Of a stretch of DNA of 64,000 nt, positions 1 through 9,632 are shown in pieces (within the stretch, counting starts at the first letter, position 1; each line of letters opens with the position of its first letter). The stretch spans positions 62,001 through 126,000 of the forward strand of contig CAMWME010000001.1 in NCBI GenBank assembly GCA_947175325.1. Direction: 5' to 3'. Source of the stretch: an uncultured Clostridia bacterium (GTDB lineage Bacteria > Bacillota > Clostridia > Christensenellales > Borkfalkiaceae). The translations under genes and the position numbers were made by a program. Below the pieces are notes generated by a model that worked only from the letters and a program-made list of their open reading frames with translations, ran no database searches and was not told the DNA's origin.

Positions 1-2
1 TT

Positions 3-548
3 CATTTCCACAGCTATCCTTATACCAATATGCAAGCACGCGATAAGGTAATTGAGCTTGCCAAAGTTCTTTCTTCTTACACTTGCGGAACGAAACTTCA
101 TATCGTGTCGGTTACGCATATTCAAGAAGAAATTCACAAAAAGTGCAACGGCGAATATATGGTTACGCTATTAAGGCGTTTTATGATGAGAATTGCCGAG
201 CGCATTGCGAACAAATGCGGGGCACAGTGCCTTATAACGGGTGAAAGCTTGGGGCAAGTGGCCAGCCAGACGGTAGAGGGAATAACTTCTTCAAACAGCG
301 TTATAAAAAATCTTCCCGTCCTTCGTCCTTTGTGCGGATTCGATAAAGACGAAATAATCGAACGTAGTAGGGACATAGGCGCTTACGATATTTCCATTCA
401 GCCTTATGAAGATTGCTGCACGGTGTTCTTACCTAAGCATCCGGTAATAAAACCTTCAATGCAAAGCATTCTCGATGAAGAAAGTAAGCTTGAAGTTGAA
501 AAGCTTATAGAAGAGGCTATTTCGTCTTTGGAAGTTATAACTTTATAA
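3..548 (+). CDS. thiI: tRNA 4-thiouridine synthase ThiI, C-terminal part
   Basis: Only the last 181 residues are in the window; the reading frame is open from base 3 and the gene starts upstream. The segment begins with HFHSYPYTN, matching the ThiI stretch just before its second PP-loop half, and carries TGESLGQVASQT and the tail region with PYEDCCTVFLPKHP, which are characteristic of the ThiI ATP-pyrophosphatase domain. ThiI adenylates U8 of tRNA and transfers sulfur to make 4-thiouridine, and in many bacteria it also serves thiazole synthesis. There is no C-terminal rhodanese domain, as is usual in Bacillota. Its stop overlaps the convergent penicillin-binding protein gene by 6 bases. Confidence 0.93.
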   Translation, partial: HFHSYPYTNMQARDKVIELAKVLSSYTCGTKLHIVSVTHIQEEIHKKCNGEYMVTLLRRFMMRIAERIANKCGAQCLITGESLGQVASQTVEGITSSNSVIKNLPVLRPLCGFDKDEIIERSRDIGAYDISIQPYEDCCTVFLPKHPVIKPSMQSILDEESKLEVEKLIEEAISSLEVITL

Positions 549-2765
549 ATCGTACCATTCACCGTTTGCGATATCCGGTATTTTAACTTGAGGTGAAGTG
601 GTATCTTTATTTACGTTTACGGGCGGCAAGGAAATTTCCTTGCCGTAAATTTTATTTTCACCGTCAAAATAATACGGTGTAACAGAATATTCGTAATATC
701 CTTCGGCTGGCGTGTCCTTTATGCAACTTTGCCATTTTCCATCGTAAATCAGCTTGTTTTTGCCATTTAAACAGCGATTAACAAGATATGCATAGTACTT
801 TGTCTGACATAATATAATGTTTACTTCGCCATTTTTTACCGAAATTGTAGGCATGACTATTGAGGGTGAAGAAAATTTCATGCTTTTATCTTTTGGCTCA
901 TTGCCGCTTAAAACCTTAACTTCCAAAACGTTTAATTTGGGCGAAATGTCGTCTGCAAGAATCATTTTATTGTTGTTATAATAATCTTCAGCGTCAATTT
1001 TGACAGTGGAAGTCCCGCTTGAAGTGTCAAGCTTTTGCGGTGTATGGTCGGCATAAAGCCTATTCAAGATATCGCCAACGTAGTCGCAACAGTTGCCGCC
1101 GCCGGTAATTTTTAGTCTTTTATTGTCTTTATCGCCAAGCCATACGCCTATGCAGTGTTCAGATGTATAGCTTATGGCGTAGGCGTCGGTATTTCCTTCG
1201 GAATTCCCGCAAGTACCCGTTTTTGTGGCTATATCGTATTTAAAATTTGCAAGGGCTTTTGCCGTTCCGCTTTTAGAGGTTGCTATAAGCATTTCGTTCA
1301 TAAGTGAACAAGTTCCGTTTGAGAATACGGGATTAGAGAATTCTTCAGCTCTATAAATTGCTTGACCGTTTTTTGAAATAATCTCTTTTATGAAGCGGGA
1401 GGGGGCGTAAGTGCCTCCGCGTTGAAAAATTGAGTATCTGTCAACGATATCTTTAAGGCTAAGCCCATACTTCATTCCGCCGAGCGCCAGCGACAAATTC
1501 TTTTCGTCGTCTTCAAGCGCAATATTCATACGTGTTAGGTACTTTTCAGCGTTATCAATAGTCAATGAATTAAGTGTTTTTACTGCGGGAACGTTGTAGC
1601 TGTACTTCAAGCTGTCGGCAATCGTAACGTATCCGTGGTATTTTTTATCGTAATTTTCGGGCGAATATCCGCTAAAATCCACCTTTTCGTCGAGAATTCT
1701 TGTAAAAGGACTTACAAGTTTTTCTTCAATGGCGGGTGCGTAGACAAGTGCGGGCTTAATCGTAGAACCGGGCTGTCTTTTGGCATCACCAACCGTGGAT
1801 TTGTATGCGCTGACTCCGCCGTTAAAAGAGGTTACGATAACTGCGTTGTCTGTGTCGTAATTAAGTTCTTCAATTAGGTTTTGCAAAGAAGGGTTTAGAT
1901 ACGTCTTTATTTTACAACCTTCAGTGAGGTCGTAAACGTTTAAATCCAGCGTTTCCAGTTCGTCAAAAACGGCACTAATATACGATGAATTCTTATCGCC
2001 GCTTACCGTTTGTACTGCGTTTAGCGGTGTTTTTATTGCTTTATCATACTTGATTTGGTCGATAAAACCGCAGTCAAGCATAGCTTTTAATACCAAATTG
2101 CGCTTTTTAAGGCTTTTTTCTGGGTTTTTAAAAGGCGAAAAATTATTCGGCGAAGTCAAAAGTCCGACCAAAGTTGCGCTTTCGGTAAGTGAAAGGTCTT
2201 CGGCTTTTTTGTCGAAATAGAATTCTGCGGCACTTTGCAGCCCGTAACAGTTGTGTCCGAAGTAGATGGTGTTCAAATACATTTCCAAGATTTCGTCTTT
2301 TGAATAAACTCTTTCAAGCTGTTTCGTTAGGCGGATTTCGTTCAGTTTTCTTTTAATAGTTTTGTCGTTAGAGAGGTGGGTATTTTTAATAAGCTGCTGA
2401 CTTATCGTTGAAGCACCTTCCTTAAATGAGCGGGAGACCACGTTTTTATAAAGGGCTTTAAACATTCTTTTGTAATTTAAGCCGTTGTGTGAATAAAAAG
2501 TTCTGTCTTCGCTTGCAATAAAGGCGTTCACCGTGTCTTGGGGAAGCTTTTCGATTTCAACGCTTTTATGCTTATTTGAAGCGGATGCGCTTACTATTTC
2601 TTTACCGTTTTCGTCGCAGATGGTAATACTTTGGTTGGGGCGTATAAGTTTACTTTCGTCCAATTTTGCGTCCTTAGTAATAATCAAATAAGACATAAAC
2701 GCCGTAAATGCAACTACTGCAAGGCTTAAAAATATAATTAAGGTTACTTTCAAAAACTTCGTCAT
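543..2765 (-). CDS. Class A penicillin-binding protein (PBP1A type)
   Basis: A 740-residue bifunctional peptidoglycan synthase. One N-terminal membrane segment (about residues 8-29) anchors it outside the cell. The GT51 glycosyltransferase domain follows, with SEDRTFYSH (catalytic Glu86), EGASTISQQLIKN and YLNTIYFGHNCYGLQSAA. The transpeptidase domain has all three active-site motifs: STIK (Ser334, Lys337), SYN (389-391) and KTGT (515-518). A short C-terminal extension beyond the transpeptidase may be an Fn3-like fold. It polymerises glycan strands and cross-links stem peptides. The start ATG has no clear Shine-Dalgarno and sits about 13 bases after an AT-rich -10-like sequence. Codons near residue 652 coincide with a degenerate copy of the dispersed 19-bp palindrome. 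Confidence 0.93.
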   Translation of the reverse strand: MTKFLKVTLIIFLSLAVVAFTAFMSYLIITKDAKLDESKLIRPNQSITICDENGKEIVSASASNKHKSVEIEKLPQDTVNAFIASEDRTFYSHNGLNYKRMFKALYKNVVSRSFKEGASTISQQLIKNTHLSNDKTIKRKLNEIRLTKQLERVYSKDEILEMYLNTIYFGHNCYGLQSAAEFYFDKKAEDLSLTESATLVGLLTSPNNFSPFKNPEKSLKKRNLVLKAMLDCGFIDQIKYDKAIKTPLNAVQTVSGDKNSSYISAVFDELETLDLNVYDLTEGCKIKTYLNPSLQNLIEELNYDTDNAVIVTSFNGGVSAYKSTVGDAKRQPGSTIKPALVYAPAIEEKLVSPFTRILDEKVDFSGYSPENYDKKYHGYVTIADSLKYSYNVPAVKTLNSLTIDNAEKYLTRMNIALEDDEKNLSLALGGMKYGLSLKDIVDRYSIFQRGGTYAPSRFIKEIISKNGQAIYRAEEFSNPVFSNGTCSLMNEMLIATSKSGTAKALANFKYDIATKTGTCGNSEGNTDAYAISYTSEHCIGVWLGDKDNKRLKITGGGNCCDYVGDILNRLYADHTPQKLDTSSGTSTVKIDAEDYYNNNKMILADDISPKLNVLEVKVLSGNEPKDKSMKFSSPSIVMPTISVKNGEVNIILCQTKYYAYLVNRCLNGKNKLIYDGKWQSCIKDTPAEGYYEYSVTPYYFDGENKIYGKEISLPPVNVNKDTTSPQVKIPDIANGEWYDL
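794..812 (+). repeat. Degenerate copy of the 19-bp palindromic repeat inside the PBP gene
   Basis: AGTACTTTGTCTGACATAA matches the consensus AGTACTATGTCAGACATAA at 17 of 19 positions. It lies antisense to its host gene, unlike the copies in miaA, the HI0933-type gene and murB. It could be chance, since the match is imperfect. Confidence 0.5.
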
Positions 2766-2808
2766 CGCAATTAGTATTTATAAAATTAATAAATTGTTGC
2801 AAATTTTA

Positions 2809-2837
2809 TTGAAAAATTTCCTTTAAAATTATATAAT
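2809..2837 (+). promoter_or_regulatory. Promoter for the miaB-mutS-mutL-miaA operon
   Basis: A -35 of TTGAAA (2809-2814), a 17-base spacer and a perfect -10 TATAAT (2832-2837). The expected transcription start, about 2844, lies only about 4 bases before the miaB ATG at 2848, so the mRNA would be essentially leaderless. No Shine-Dalgarno sequence is visible. Confidence 0.8.
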
Positions 2838-2847
2838 TAGTTTATAT

Positions 2848-4161
2848 ATGACAAAGTTTTACCACATAACAACCTACGGTTGTCAGATGAACGTACACGA
2901 ATCCGAGAAAATAGCGGGTATTTTATCGGAGCTCGGTTATCAAAGCTGTGAGAATATCGAAGACGCAGATATTGCAGTCTTTAACACTTGTTGCATTAGA
3001 GAAAACGCCGAAAACCACGCTTTTGGCAATATCGGTATGCTTAAAAAGCTGAAAAGAAGCAAGAAGGATATGATTATTGCCGTGGGCGGTTGCCTTACAC
3101 AGCAAATAGGCAAAGCCGATATTCTTCACGAAAAGTTTCCTTACGTTGATATAATTTTCGGCACGCATAACCTTAATAAGCTTAAAGAGTTTATTTTCAG
3201 AAAACAAAAACAGAAGAAAGCCGTTATAGAAGTGTTGGAAAGCGAAGGTGCGATTTGCGAGGACGAAAAGCCGCTTCGTACAAGCTACCCCAACGCATGG
3301 ATTAATATTACGTACGGTTGTAACAATTTTTGCAGTTACTGTATCGTGCCCTACGTTCGCGGCAGAGAAAGAAGCCGCCGTTCGGAAAATATTATTAAAG
3401 AAGCGGAAGAGCTTATATCTAAAGGATATAAGGAAATTACCTTGTTGGGTCAAAACGTAAATTCATACGCCAACGAAACTGACGACATATCTTTCCCCGA
3501 GCTTTTAAGGCGCGTAGCAGCAATAGACGGAAAATTCAGACTTCGCTTTATGACCAGCCATCCCAAGGACTTTTCGGAAGAGCTTGCAAAGGTTATTGCG
3601 GAAAACCCGAAAATTTGTAATTCGGTGCACTTGCCAGTGCAGAGCGGTTCAAACGCGGTTTTAAAGGCAATGAACAGAAAATATACCGTAGAGGACTACC
3701 TTAAAAAGGTGGAAATTCTGAAAAAATACGTTCCCGACTGCACGCTTACGACCGACCTTATCGTTGGTTTCCCGAACGAAACGGACGAGGACTTTGAGGA
3801 TACTTTACGCCTTGTTGAAAAGGTAGGTTATTCTTCGGCGTTTACATACGTTTATTCCAAAAGGGAAGGCACGGTTGCCGCAAAAATGGATGGTCAGATA
3901 CCCGAAGAAGTGTCAAAAGCGCGCATTATGCGGCTAATAGAGCTAGTAAACGCGCAAACGCGCAGTCAGTCCGCGCATTACGTGGGCAAAACGGTTGAAA
4001 TTCTTTGCGAAGATTTTGATAAGAAAAAGGGTCTTTATCAAGGTAGAGACGAGTACGGAAGAATGGCTTATTTTTCAAGCGAAAGTAACGCCATAGGCGA
4101 ATTCGTTAACCTTAAAATTACGGACGCAAACGGAATTTCGCTTTACGGCGAAAAGATTTAA
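2848..4161 (+). CDS. miaB: tRNA-2-methylthio-N6-dimethylallyladenosine synthase MiaB
   Basis: A 437-residue radical-SAM methylthiotransferase that adds a 2-methylthio group to i6A37 of tRNA. The N-terminal UPF0004 domain has the three Cys of the auxiliary [4Fe-4S] cluster (TYGCQMN, FNTCCIREN and VGGCLTQ). The radical-SAM CxxxCxxC motif follows in YGCNNFCSYCIVPYVRGRE (about residues 157-164), and a TRAM domain ends the protein. It lies in one operon with miaA, which makes its substrate i6A37. The start at 2848 fits the family N-terminus; initiation looks leaderless because the promoter -10 ends 10 bases upstream. Confidence 0.96.
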   Translation: MTKFYHITTYGCQMNVHESEKIAGILSELGYQSCENIEDADIAVFNTCCIRENAENHAFGNIGMLKKLKRSKKDMIIAVGGCLTQQIGKADILHEKFPYVDIIFGTHNLNKLKEFIFRKQKQKKAVIEVLESEGAICEDEKPLRTSYPNAWINITYGCNNFCSYCIVPYVRGRERSRRSENIIKEAEELISKGYKEITLLGQNVNSYANETDDISFPELLRRVAAIDGKFRLRFMTSHPKDFSEELAKVIAENPKICNSVHLPVQSGSNAVLKAMNRKYTVEDYLKKVEILKKYVPDCTLTTDLIVGFPNETDEDFEDTLRLVEKVGYSSAFTYVYSKREGTVAAKMDGQIPEEVSKARIMRLIELVNAQTRSQSAHYVGKTVEILCEDFDKKKGLYQGRDEYGRMAYFSSESNAIGEFVNLKITDANGISLYGEKI

Positions 4162-4177
4162 ATACGAAGGAAAAATT

Positions 4178-6742
4178 ATGGGACTTTCGAAGATGATGCA
4201 GCACTACTTTACCATAAAGGAAAAGTATCCAGACTGTTTAATATTTTACAGACTTGGCGACTTTTACGAGATGTTTTTCGACGATGCCGTAAAGGCTTCA
4301 GAAATTCTCGATTTGACGTTGACGGGAAGGGATTGCGGACTTGAAAAGCGCGCTCCCATGTGTGGCGTTCCTCATCACGCGGTTGATTCGTACATAACGA
4401 AGCTCGTTCAAAGTGGTGAGAAGGTTGCAATCTGTGAACAGCTTGAAGACGCTTCCGAGGCAAAAGGAATGGTTGCCCGCGACGTTGTGCGCGTAGTTAC
4501 TGCGGGAACGCTTTCAAGCGACAGCCTTAACGAAAAGACCAACAATTTTATATGCTGTGCATATAAAGAGGGAAACACCGCCGCAATTGCGTGGGCGGAT
4601 ATTACTACGGGTGAATTGACCGCAACAGAGTTTTACGGCCCAGACTGCGTAAAAAAATGCGTTGCACAAATGACCGTTTTGGACGTTAAAGAAATAATTT
4701 CAAACGACGATATGCTTTTTGCCGTTAAAGATTTACCCGAAATAGCAAGAGGTGTTATCCCGAAGTTTTCAAGTTATCCCGCGTGGGCTTTCGGCTATTC
4801 TGCGGCTGAAAGGACGCTTTTAGAGCAGTTTAACGCAAAAACCCTCTCGGCTTATTCGATTTCGGGCAAACAATATGCAATAGCTGCAACGGGTGCACTT
4901 ATCGAGTATTTAAAGGACACTCAAAAGCATGCGCTTAAAAACGTAACGGGCGTGAAGTACGTTATGGGTGAGAAGTATATGCAGCTTGATCCGACCGCAC
5001 TAAGAAACCTTGAAATAGTTAAAACCTTGAACGAGGGCGGCAAGTACGGCTCTCTTTTATGGATTTTGGACAAGACCAAGACCCCAATGGGCGCAAGGTT
5101 TTTGAATAACAGCATACTGTATCCTTTCTGTGAAAAGAAGGAAATTGATTACCGCCTTGACGGTGTGCAAGAACTGTACGATGCCTCGGTTGCAAGATTG
5201 GGACTTATTGATTTATTAAAAGAAATTAAGGATATTGAAAGAATTTCCGGTAAAATCGCCAACGGAACGGTTATGCCCAAAGATTGTCTTGCGCTTGCAA
5301 GCTCGTTGTCCGTAATACCCAACGTTAAGTTCAGTTTAGCCGGATTTAACTCTGAAATTTTAAAAAATATTTCGGAAGAGCTTATTGACCTTTCCGCAGT
5401 TGCAAACCTTTTAGATAGTGCCATTGACGACACCCCGCCGACGAATTCAAAAGAGTATAAGTACATCAAAAAGGGATATAACGCCCGCCTTGACGAGCTT
5501 AGAAACATCGTTGAAAACGGTTCGGGCTTAATAGGGCAAATGGAGATAAGAGAGCGCGAAAACACGGGCATAAAGAATTTAAGGATTAATTACAACCGCG
5601 TTTTCGGCTATTATATCGAAGTCACTAAATCGTTTATTGATAAGGTGCCTTTGAACTATCAGCGTAGGCAAACTCTTGCGAATGCCGAAAGATTTACCAC
5701 CGACGAACTGAAAGAACTGGAATCTAAAATTCTCACTTGCGGAGAGCTCGTATCAAAGCTTGAAATCGAGCTGTACGAGCAGATAAAGTCCGTGCTTTTG
5801 GAATATATCGAAAAAATCAAAGGTATTTCCTCGGCTATTGCACTTTTGGATTTGCTCGTTTCTTTTGCTGAAGTTGCAAAGGTTAACAAATACGTTCGCC
5901 CGCAGATAGTTGAAAACAGCAAGCCGCTTATTATTAAAGAGGGCAGACACCCCGTTGTGGAAGCAATATCTAAGGATAAATTTATCCCCAACGATACGCT
6001 TTTAGACGGTGGCGAGAACAGAACGATGATTATCACCGGACCGAATATGGCGGGTAAAAGTACCTATATGCGCCAGACAGCTATTATTACTATAATGGCG
6101 CATTTGGGCAGTTTCGTTCCCGCAAAAGCGGCTCAAATTCCGCTCACGGACAGAGTTTTCACTCGCGTAGGTGCAAGCGATAATCTTATTTCCGACCAAA
6201 GTACGTTTATGGTTGAGATGATAGAAGTTGCATCTATTATCCAAAACGCGACTAAAAACAGCTTGCTGATTTTGGACGAAGTGGGTAGGGGAACTTCCAC
6301 TTACGACGGGCTGAGTATCGCTTGGGCAGTAATTGAATACCTCACTGAAAATATCGGTGCACACACGATGTTTGCAACGCATTATCACGAGCTTACTGAG
6401 CTTGAAAATTTGATTGAAGGGATAAAGAATTACAAAATCGCCGTAAAAGAAATTAACGGAAGCGTGGTATTCTTGCGAAAAATTATGCGTGGCGGAGCAA
6501 ACCGCAGCTTCGGTATAGAGGTTGCATCGCTTGCGGGCGTTCCGGCAAAGGTTACCGATAGAGCTAAACAGATTTTAAAGGTTGTCGAAAGCGGAGAAAG
6601 AACGCGCGTTGAAGAAGTTGAAGACGCTGTAGCGGAGTCTTCCGAAATCGAAAAGATTTTGAAGGACGTGGATATGAACAATCTTTCGCCCATGCAAGCG
6701 TTTATGCTTGTAGGTGATCTCGTTGAAAAGGTGAAAAGATGA
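4178..6742 (+). CDS. mutS: DNA mismatch repair protein MutS
   Basis: A full-length MutS of 854 residues. The mismatch-binding N-terminal domain contains the Phe-x-Glu wedge (GDFYEMF, near residue 29). Connector, lever and clamp domains follow. The ABC-type ATPase near the C-terminus shows Walker A TGPNMAGKST (about residue 620), Walker B LLILDEVGRGTSTYDG and the HTMFATHYHEL switch. It recognises mispairs and recruits MutL. It starts 16 bases after miaB with an upstream GAAGGA, and its TGA overlaps the mutL ATG (ATGA), indicating translational coupling. Confidence 0.98.
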   Translation: MGLSKMMQHYFTIKEKYPDCLIFYRLGDFYEMFFDDAVKASEILDLTLTGRDCGLEKRAPMCGVPHHAVDSYITKLVQSGEKVAICEQLEDASEAKGMVARDVVRVVTAGTLSSDSLNEKTNNFICCAYKEGNTAAIAWADITTGELTATEFYGPDCVKKCVAQMTVLDVKEIISNDDMLFAVKDLPEIARGVIPKFSSYPAWAFGYSAAERTLLEQFNAKTLSAYSISGKQYAIAATGALIEYLKDTQKHALKNVTGVKYVMGEKYMQLDPTALRNLEIVKTLNEGGKYGSLLWILDKTKTPMGARFLNNSILYPFCEKKEIDYRLDGVQELYDASVARLGLIDLLKEIKDIERISGKIANGTVMPKDCLALASSLSVIPNVKFSLAGFNSEILKNISEELIDLSAVANLLDSAIDDTPPTNSKEYKYIKKGYNARLDELRNIVENGSGLIGQMEIRERENTGIKNLRINYNRVFGYYIEVTKSFIDKVPLNYQRRQTLANAERFTTDELKELESKILTCGELVSKLEIELYEQIKSVLLEYIEKIKGISSAIALLDLLVSFAEVAKVNKYVRPQIVENSKPLIIKEGRHPVVEAISKDKFIPNDTLLDGGENRTMIITGPNMAGKSTYMRQTAIITIMAHLGSFVPAKAAQIPLTDRVFTRVGASDNLISDQSTFMVEMIEVASIIQNATKNSLLILDEVGRGTSTYDGLSIAWAVIEYLTENIGAHTMFATHYHELTELENLIEGIKNYKIAVKEINGSVVFLRKIMRGGANRSFGIEVASLAGVPAKVTDRAKQILKVVESGERTRVEEVEDAVAESSEIEKILKDVDMNNLSPMQAFMLVGDLVEKVKR

Positions 6743-8721
6743 GTAAAATTAACATATTAAGTCAAACCGTATACAACCGTATTGCGGCCGGTGAAGTAGT
6801 TGACAGACCGTACTCAGCCGTAAAGGAGCTTGTTGAAAACAGCCTTGACGCGGGCGCAACCGAAATTGAAATTTATATTGAGAAGGGCGGGAAGCAGCTT
6901 ATAAAGGTCGTCGACAACGGCTCTGGTATTGAGCGTGACGATTTGAAGGCGGCTTTTCTTCCGCATGCAACCAGCAAAATCGCAAAGGTGGAAGATTTAG
7001 ATAATATTTTAACTTTGGGGTTTAGGGGAGAAGCACTTGCAAGCATTTCTTCGGTTGCTAAAGTCGAAATTGCGTCTAAAACTTCGGGGGCTTCTGCATT
7101 TAAAATATCTTGCGACGGTGGCAAAATAGGCGAAATTTTGCCCACCGCATTGGAAAAAGGTACTGTTATTACGGTAAATAACCTATTTTTCAATACGCCC
7201 GTGCGTGCTAAATTTTTGAAAGACGACAAAAAGGAAGAAGCGGACGTTACAAACTTTATCACGCGCTATATTTTAAGCAAACCCGCCGTTTCGTTTAAGT
7301 ATTACGTTGACGGTAAACTTACTTTGCAGTCTTTCGGCGGAGGACTTGACGAGGCCGTAGCGCAAGTTTACGGTGCAAAAGTTCTGTCGCAATGTTTTAA
7401 AATAGAAGCGGAAAAGAACGGTGTAGTTATTCGAGGATTTATCGGTAACCAGAACTTTTTCAAACCTAATAAAACCTATCAAAGCGTTTTTTTAAACGGG
7501 AGATATATTGTCAACAATACTATTGCAACGGCAATTAACCAAGCCTATGCAAGCTATATGATGAAACGGCAGTTTCCTTTTTACGTGTTGAACGTGGACG
7601 TGCCTTCTGATATCGTTGACGTTAACGTGCATCCGAGCAAGGCGGACGTTAGGTTTATTGATAACCGATTTGTGTTCGGAGCAGTTTATTCCGTGGTTTC
7701 GTCAGTGCTTGACGGCACTGCTAAGGCGGCGGATTTTGTTCTCAACGAATCACGCTTGCCCGAAATCCAGTCCAAAATCGACGGTAAGGATGGGGCTAAC
7801 AAGGTTTATAAAGAAGCTTCAACAACCACAACAAGCGCAGATTTAGCTCAACTTTTGCAAAAGTACGATAAATCGAGCGCTGTTGCCGAAGATATGAAGG
7901 CGGCAGGCATTAGGTTTACAGAGGCACCCGTCAAAAGCGAAGAGTCAAAATCGGATAAACAGCAAGTGAGTTATTTTGACCCGTTTAAGGACGTTGCGCT
8001 TTCCGAGCTTATGCCTAAGCAAAACGTAAGCACAATGCGTGTTACCGACGACACTATGCCGCCAAGTCTTAACGGAAATATTGCGGCGTATGAGGTTGAA
8101 AGCCGCATATTTAATAAGAGGCTGCAAGAACAGCAGAAAATCGAGTACGCTTCTTGCAAATATAAGGGCAATCTTTTCAATACATATTTAATATACGAGG
8201 TTGCAGACACCGTCTATATGATAGACCAGCATGCGGCTCACGAAAGGTTGATTTACGATAGGCTTCGTGAAAAACTTGCAAATAGGAATATTGCTAGGCA
8301 AGCGTTGCTTGTGCCGTATATTTTTACTGCAAATCCCGCCGAAGCGCGCTTTTTAGAGGAAAAACAACTACTTTTAAGAAATATGGGCTTTGGGATAGCC
8401 TCTTTCGGGTTCGAATCGTTCAGAATTGACGAAGTGCCCGTTGACTTGCAAGATATAAATATAAAAGAATTTTTTGACGATATTCTTGCTGAAGTGGACG
8501 GACTTAAAGAAATAAAACTGGAAGACGTTTTAAAAGATAAAATTGCTATGACTGCATGTAAACACGCTATTAAGGGCGGGATGCAGCTTACTGACGGTGA
8601 AGTGGACGCTCTTTTCAAACTTTTAGACGGTAATATGGGCTTAAAATGTCCTCACGGCAGACCGATTTGCGTTACTTTAACTAAAAAAGATGTCGAGAAA
8701 ATGTTTAAAAGGATAGTGTAA
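6739..8721 (+). CDS. mutL: DNA mismatch repair endonuclease MutL
   Basis: A 660-residue MutL. The GHKL ATPase occupies the N-terminal third, with ENSLDAGA, DNGSGI, GFRGEALASI and a loop with FFNTPVR. A variable linker (about residues 330-450) leads to the C-terminal dimerisation and nuclease domain. The DQHAAHERL metal-binding motif (about residue 495), ACKHAIKGG and the terminal CPHGRP motif indicate an endonuclease-active MutL, as expected in bacteria without MutH. It overlaps mutS by 4 bases and miaA by 1 base. Confidence 0.97.
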   Translation: MSKINILSQTVYNRIAAGEVVDRPYSAVKELVENSLDAGATEIEIYIEKGGKQLIKVVDNGSGIERDDLKAAFLPHATSKIAKVEDLDNILTLGFRGEALASISSVAKVEIASKTSGASAFKISCDGGKIGEILPTALEKGTVITVNNLFFNTPVRAKFLKDDKKEEADVTNFITRYILSKPAVSFKYYVDGKLTLQSFGGGLDEAVAQVYGAKVLSQCFKIEAEKNGVVIRGFIGNQNFFKPNKTYQSVFLNGRYIVNNTIATAINQAYASYMMKRQFPFYVLNVDVPSDIVDVNVHPSKADVRFIDNRFVFGAVYSVVSSVLDGTAKAADFVLNESRLPEIQSKIDGKDGANKVYKEASTTTTSADLAQLLQKYDKSSAVAEDMKAAGIRFTEAPVKSEESKSDKQQVSYFDPFKDVALSELMPKQNVSTMRVTDDTMPPSLNGNIAAYEVESRIFNKRLQEQQKIEYASCKYKGNLFNTYLIYEVADTVYMIDQHAAHERLIYDRLREKLANRNIARQALLVPYIFTANPAEARFLEEKQLLLRNMGFGIASFGFESFRIDEVPVDLQDINIKEFFDDILAEVDGLKEIKLEDVLKDKIAMTACKHAIKGGMQLTDGEVDALFKLLDGNMGLKCPHGRPICVTLTKKDVEKMFKRIV

Positions 8722-9632
8722 TGCCCCAAAAAGTTCTCGTTATCTGTGGCGCAACGGCATCGGGCAAGACGCGGCTTGCCGTTGACTGCGCCTTAAAATT
8801 GAATACCGAAATCATTTCAGCCGATTCACAGCTTATTTATAAAGGACTTAATATCGGCACAGCCAAGCCAAACAAGGAAGAAATGTGCGGCGTAAAACAC
8901 CATATGATTGACGTCGTTGAGCCGACGGAGTCTTTCAGCGTATCCGATTACAGTGAAAGGGCTTTGCCGATTCTTGAAAAGTTGCTTTCTGAAGGAAAAA
9001 CGCCGATAATTTGCGGCGGAACGGGGTTTTATATAAATTCCTTGCTATTTGATTTGGGTTACGGCAATGCGGCGGCAGACGAAACCGTGCGTGAGAAATA
9101 CGCAGATTTTTTAGAAAAGAACGGCAGAGCCGCGCTTTTTGATAAATTAAAGGAAGTTGACCCCGAAACTGCGGCGGTTCTTCACCCTAATGACGTGAAG
9201 CGCGTAATCCGTGCTCTAGAAATATACGAGGTCAGCGGCAAGAAAAAATCCGCACAAAACGATAATCTTGTACCGAAGTACGACTTTGTTGCCGTTGCTA
9301 TAAACTATCCAAGGGAAGAACTTTACGAAAGAATTAATCGTAGAGTTGACGAAATGTTTAATCAAGGACTTGTAGAAGAAGTTCAAAGTCTTTTACAGCG
9401 TGGAATAGACGAAAATTGCCAATGTATGCAAGCAATTGGCTATAAAGAGGTTGTTTTTGGCTTAAATAATAACAATTTACGAAGTACTATGTCAGACATA
9501 ATTAAGCAAAATACACGGCATTACGCAAAAAGGCAGATAACTTTTTTCAAAAAAATGCCCAATTTGGTGTGTGTTGCGCCCGAAGAAGCTACTGCGGAGA
9601 GAATAGCGGAGATTTTAAATGAAACTAATTGA
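8721..9632 (+). CDS. miaA: tRNA dimethylallyltransferase MiaA
   Basis: 303 residues. It transfers a dimethylallyl group to A37 of tRNAs reading UNN codons, giving the i6A that MiaB thiolates. It has the P-loop GATASGKT (residues 10-17), SADSQLIYKGLNIGTAKP, CGGTGFYINSLL, the ALEIYEVSGKKKS region and the C-terminal AKRQITFFKK motif. Residues 255-260 (STMSDI), between GYKEVVFGL and IKQNTRHYAKRQ, are encoded by a copy of the dispersed 19-bp palindrome. This stretch is variable in the family and overall length looks normal, so the enzyme should still work. It overlaps the next gene by 14 bases. Confidence 0.97.
   Translation: MPQKVLVICGATASGKTRLAVDCALKLNTEIISADSQLIYKGLNIGTAKPNKEEMCGVKHHMIDVVEPTESFSVSDYSERALPILEKLLSEGKTPIICGGTGFYINSLLFDLGYGNAAADETVREKYADFLEKNGRAALFDKLKEVDPETAAVLHPNDVKRVIRALEIYEVSGKKKSAQNDNLVPKYDFVAVAINYPREELYERINRRVDEMFNQGLVEEVQSLLQRGIDENCQCMQAIGYKEVVFGLNNNNLRSTMSDIIKQNTRHYAKRQITFFKKMPNLVCVAPEEATAERIAEILNETN
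9483..9501 (+). repeat. Dispersed 19-bp palindromic repeat, copy in miaA
   Basis: Exact consensus AGTACTATGTCAGACATAA, in sense orientation. It contains the 13-base dyad TATGTC-A-GACATA. It is read in frame 1 as STMSDI (MiaA residues 255-260). The same 19 bases occur exactly at 24274 and, reversed, at 51134. Confidence 0.9.
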
